A stretch of 5,690 nucleotides of DNA from Terriglobia bacterium (GTDB lineage Bacteria; Acidobacteriota; Terriglobia; UBA7540), in the NCBI GenBank assembly GCA_022866195.1, contig JALHUF010000682.1:1-5690 (forward strand), read 5' to 3'. Below are positions 4,932-5,690 of this stretch, piece by piece. The position numbers and the translations under genes were made by a program. The notes below the pieces were generated by a model. The model was not told where the DNA came from. It worked only from the letters and a program-made list of their open reading frames with translations, and did not search any database. Position 1 is the stretch's first letter. The number at the start of each line of letters is the position of its first letter.

Positions 4932-5690
4932 CTATGGCCCCACGATCGGATTTGTGAGGGTTCCAATCCTCTCCACCGTAATGCTCACCGTATCGCCCGG
5001 CCGGAGGAAAACCGGGGGCGTGCGGTGCGCCCCCACGCCCTCAGGTGTGCCGGTAGAAATCAAGTCGCCCGGTTCCAAGGTGAGCGATTGCGAGAGGTAG
5101 CTGACCAAATAGGGCACCTTGAAGATCATGTAGCTGGTGTTTGAGTCCTGCATGGTCTGGCCGTTGAGCGTGAGCGAGACGCGCAAGTTGTGCGGGTCGG
5201 GGATTTCATCGCGGGTGACGATCCACGGTCCCGTGGGCGCGAAGGTGTCGCAGCTCTTACCGCGAAACCACTGCTTGTCCTGGGCCTGCATATCGCGCGC
5301 GCTGACGTCGTTCAGAATCGTGTAACCGGCAATGTGCTCGTAAGCCTTCTCTTCCGGAATCCGCTTCCCGCCTTGGCCGATGACCACGGCGAACTCGGCC
5401 TCGTAATCCACCTGACTCGAGTTCGGCGGCAGGACAATCGCCTCGCCTGGACCGCAGATGGCGTTGTTCGATTTCAGAAAGAAAATCGGCTGCGCGGGAA
5501 GCTCCGCGCCACGCTCGCGTGCGTGCTCCGCGTAGTTGCGGCCGACGCAGATGATCTTGCCGGGGCGTGGAATCGGCGCGCGCAGGCGGGCCTGCTCGAC
5601 CGGAATGAAGAGACCGGTGAGCTGGCGATCGCCGTGAAAGTAATCAACCACCCCGCTCAGCATCTCATCGAGTGCCCTAAACCACCCCTC
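4932..5690 (-). CDS. Fumarylacetoacetate hydrolase family protein, 5' end beyond the window
   Basis: The reading frame is open to the right edge, with nine codons upstream of the first internal Met at 5663, so the N-terminal arm is missing. Numbering from that Met, the visible 243 residues cover the whole catalytic FAH domain: KIICVGRNYAEHARE (36-50), the metal ligands in DYEAEFAVVIG (Glu88, Glu90) and in ILNDVSARD (Asp119), Lys136 in RGKSCDTF, PTGPWIV (143-149) and the LISTGTPEGVG loop (201-211). Members hydrolyse C-C bonds of, or decarboxylate or isomerise, 2-keto acids such as acylpyruvates, oxaloacetate, 2-keto-3-deoxy sugar acids and homoprotocatechuate products, using Mg or Mn. The substrate cannot be read from sequence. 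The adjacent SDR remnant suggests a former sugar-acid or aromatic catabolic pair. With the missing arm the protein would reach the typical 280-300 residues. All key residues are present, so it is probably active. Confidence 0.93.
   Translation of the reverse strand, partial: EGWFRALDEMLSGVVDYFHGDRQLTGLFIPVEQARLRAPIPRPGKIICVGRNYAEHARERGAELPAQPIFFLKSNNAICGPGEAIVLPPNSSQVDYEAEFAVVIGQGGKRIPEEKAYEHIAGYTILNDVSARDMQAQDKQWFRGKSCDTFAPTGPWIVTRDEIPDPHNLRVSLTLNGQTMQDSNTSYMIFKVPYLVSYLSQSLTLEPGDLISTGTPEGVGAHRTPPVFLRPGDTVSITVERIGTLTNPIVGP

Noticed and set aside
1..5690. CRISPR array, tRNA, rRNA, insertion sequence or phage genes
   Set aside because: No regularly spaced direct repeats, no tRNA-like cloverleaf, no rRNA-like stretch and no transposase, integrase or phage protein motifs were seen on either strand.

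Overview
The window is GC-rich bacterial chromosomal DNA, densely packed with short intergenic gaps. No plasmid, phage or transposase gene is visible. The gene content (a DUF1015 protein, a GalT-type uridylyltransferase start, a single STAS protein, an AlaA-like aminotransferase, a NicO-type metal transporter and a fumarylacetoacetate-hydrolase-family enzyme) and the repeat style suggest a soil-type Acidobacteriota or a similar GC-rich environmental lineage. That placement is inference; there is no rRNA or marker gene to settle it. Both edges cut through genes.

Left third (1-1984). A minus-strand gene running off the left edge begins as galactose-1-phosphate uridylyltransferase, but after about 80 residues it turns into what looks like a PQQ-type beta-propeller blade, so it is a chimera or a misassembly. 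About 280 bp of divergent promoter region separates it from a complete plus-strand DUF1015 gene (647-1984).

Middle (1985-2669). Two short palindromes sit head to head between the convergent DUF1015 and STAS genes. They are copies of one REP-like element in opposite orientation, and the single base pair that differs in the stem has changed on both sides. Next comes a minus-strand STAS-domain anti-sigma-factor antagonist with its own convincing promoter and Shine-Dalgarno site. Beyond it lies a 51-residue zinc-ribbon gene, too short for most gene callers.

Right half (2669-5690). All genes are on the minus strand. An apparent operon runs aminotransferase, then NicO-type nickel/cobalt transporter with a 12-histidine loop, then zinc-ribbon protein. 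Its promoter (TTGACG, 18 nt, extended TACAAA) ends six bases before the aminotransferase ATG, so the message is probably leaderless. This promoter lies just downstream of a broken short-chain dehydrogenase of which only the first 26 or so residues survive. Upstream of that remnant is a fumarylacetoacetate-hydrolase-family gene that enters from the right edge.

No wholly new multi-gene system is evident. The most interesting points are the covarying inverted repeat pair, the uncatalogued zinc-ribbon gene linked to a metal transporter, the two gene-fusion scars, and the ParB/SerK-like DGHHR motif of the DUF1015 protein.
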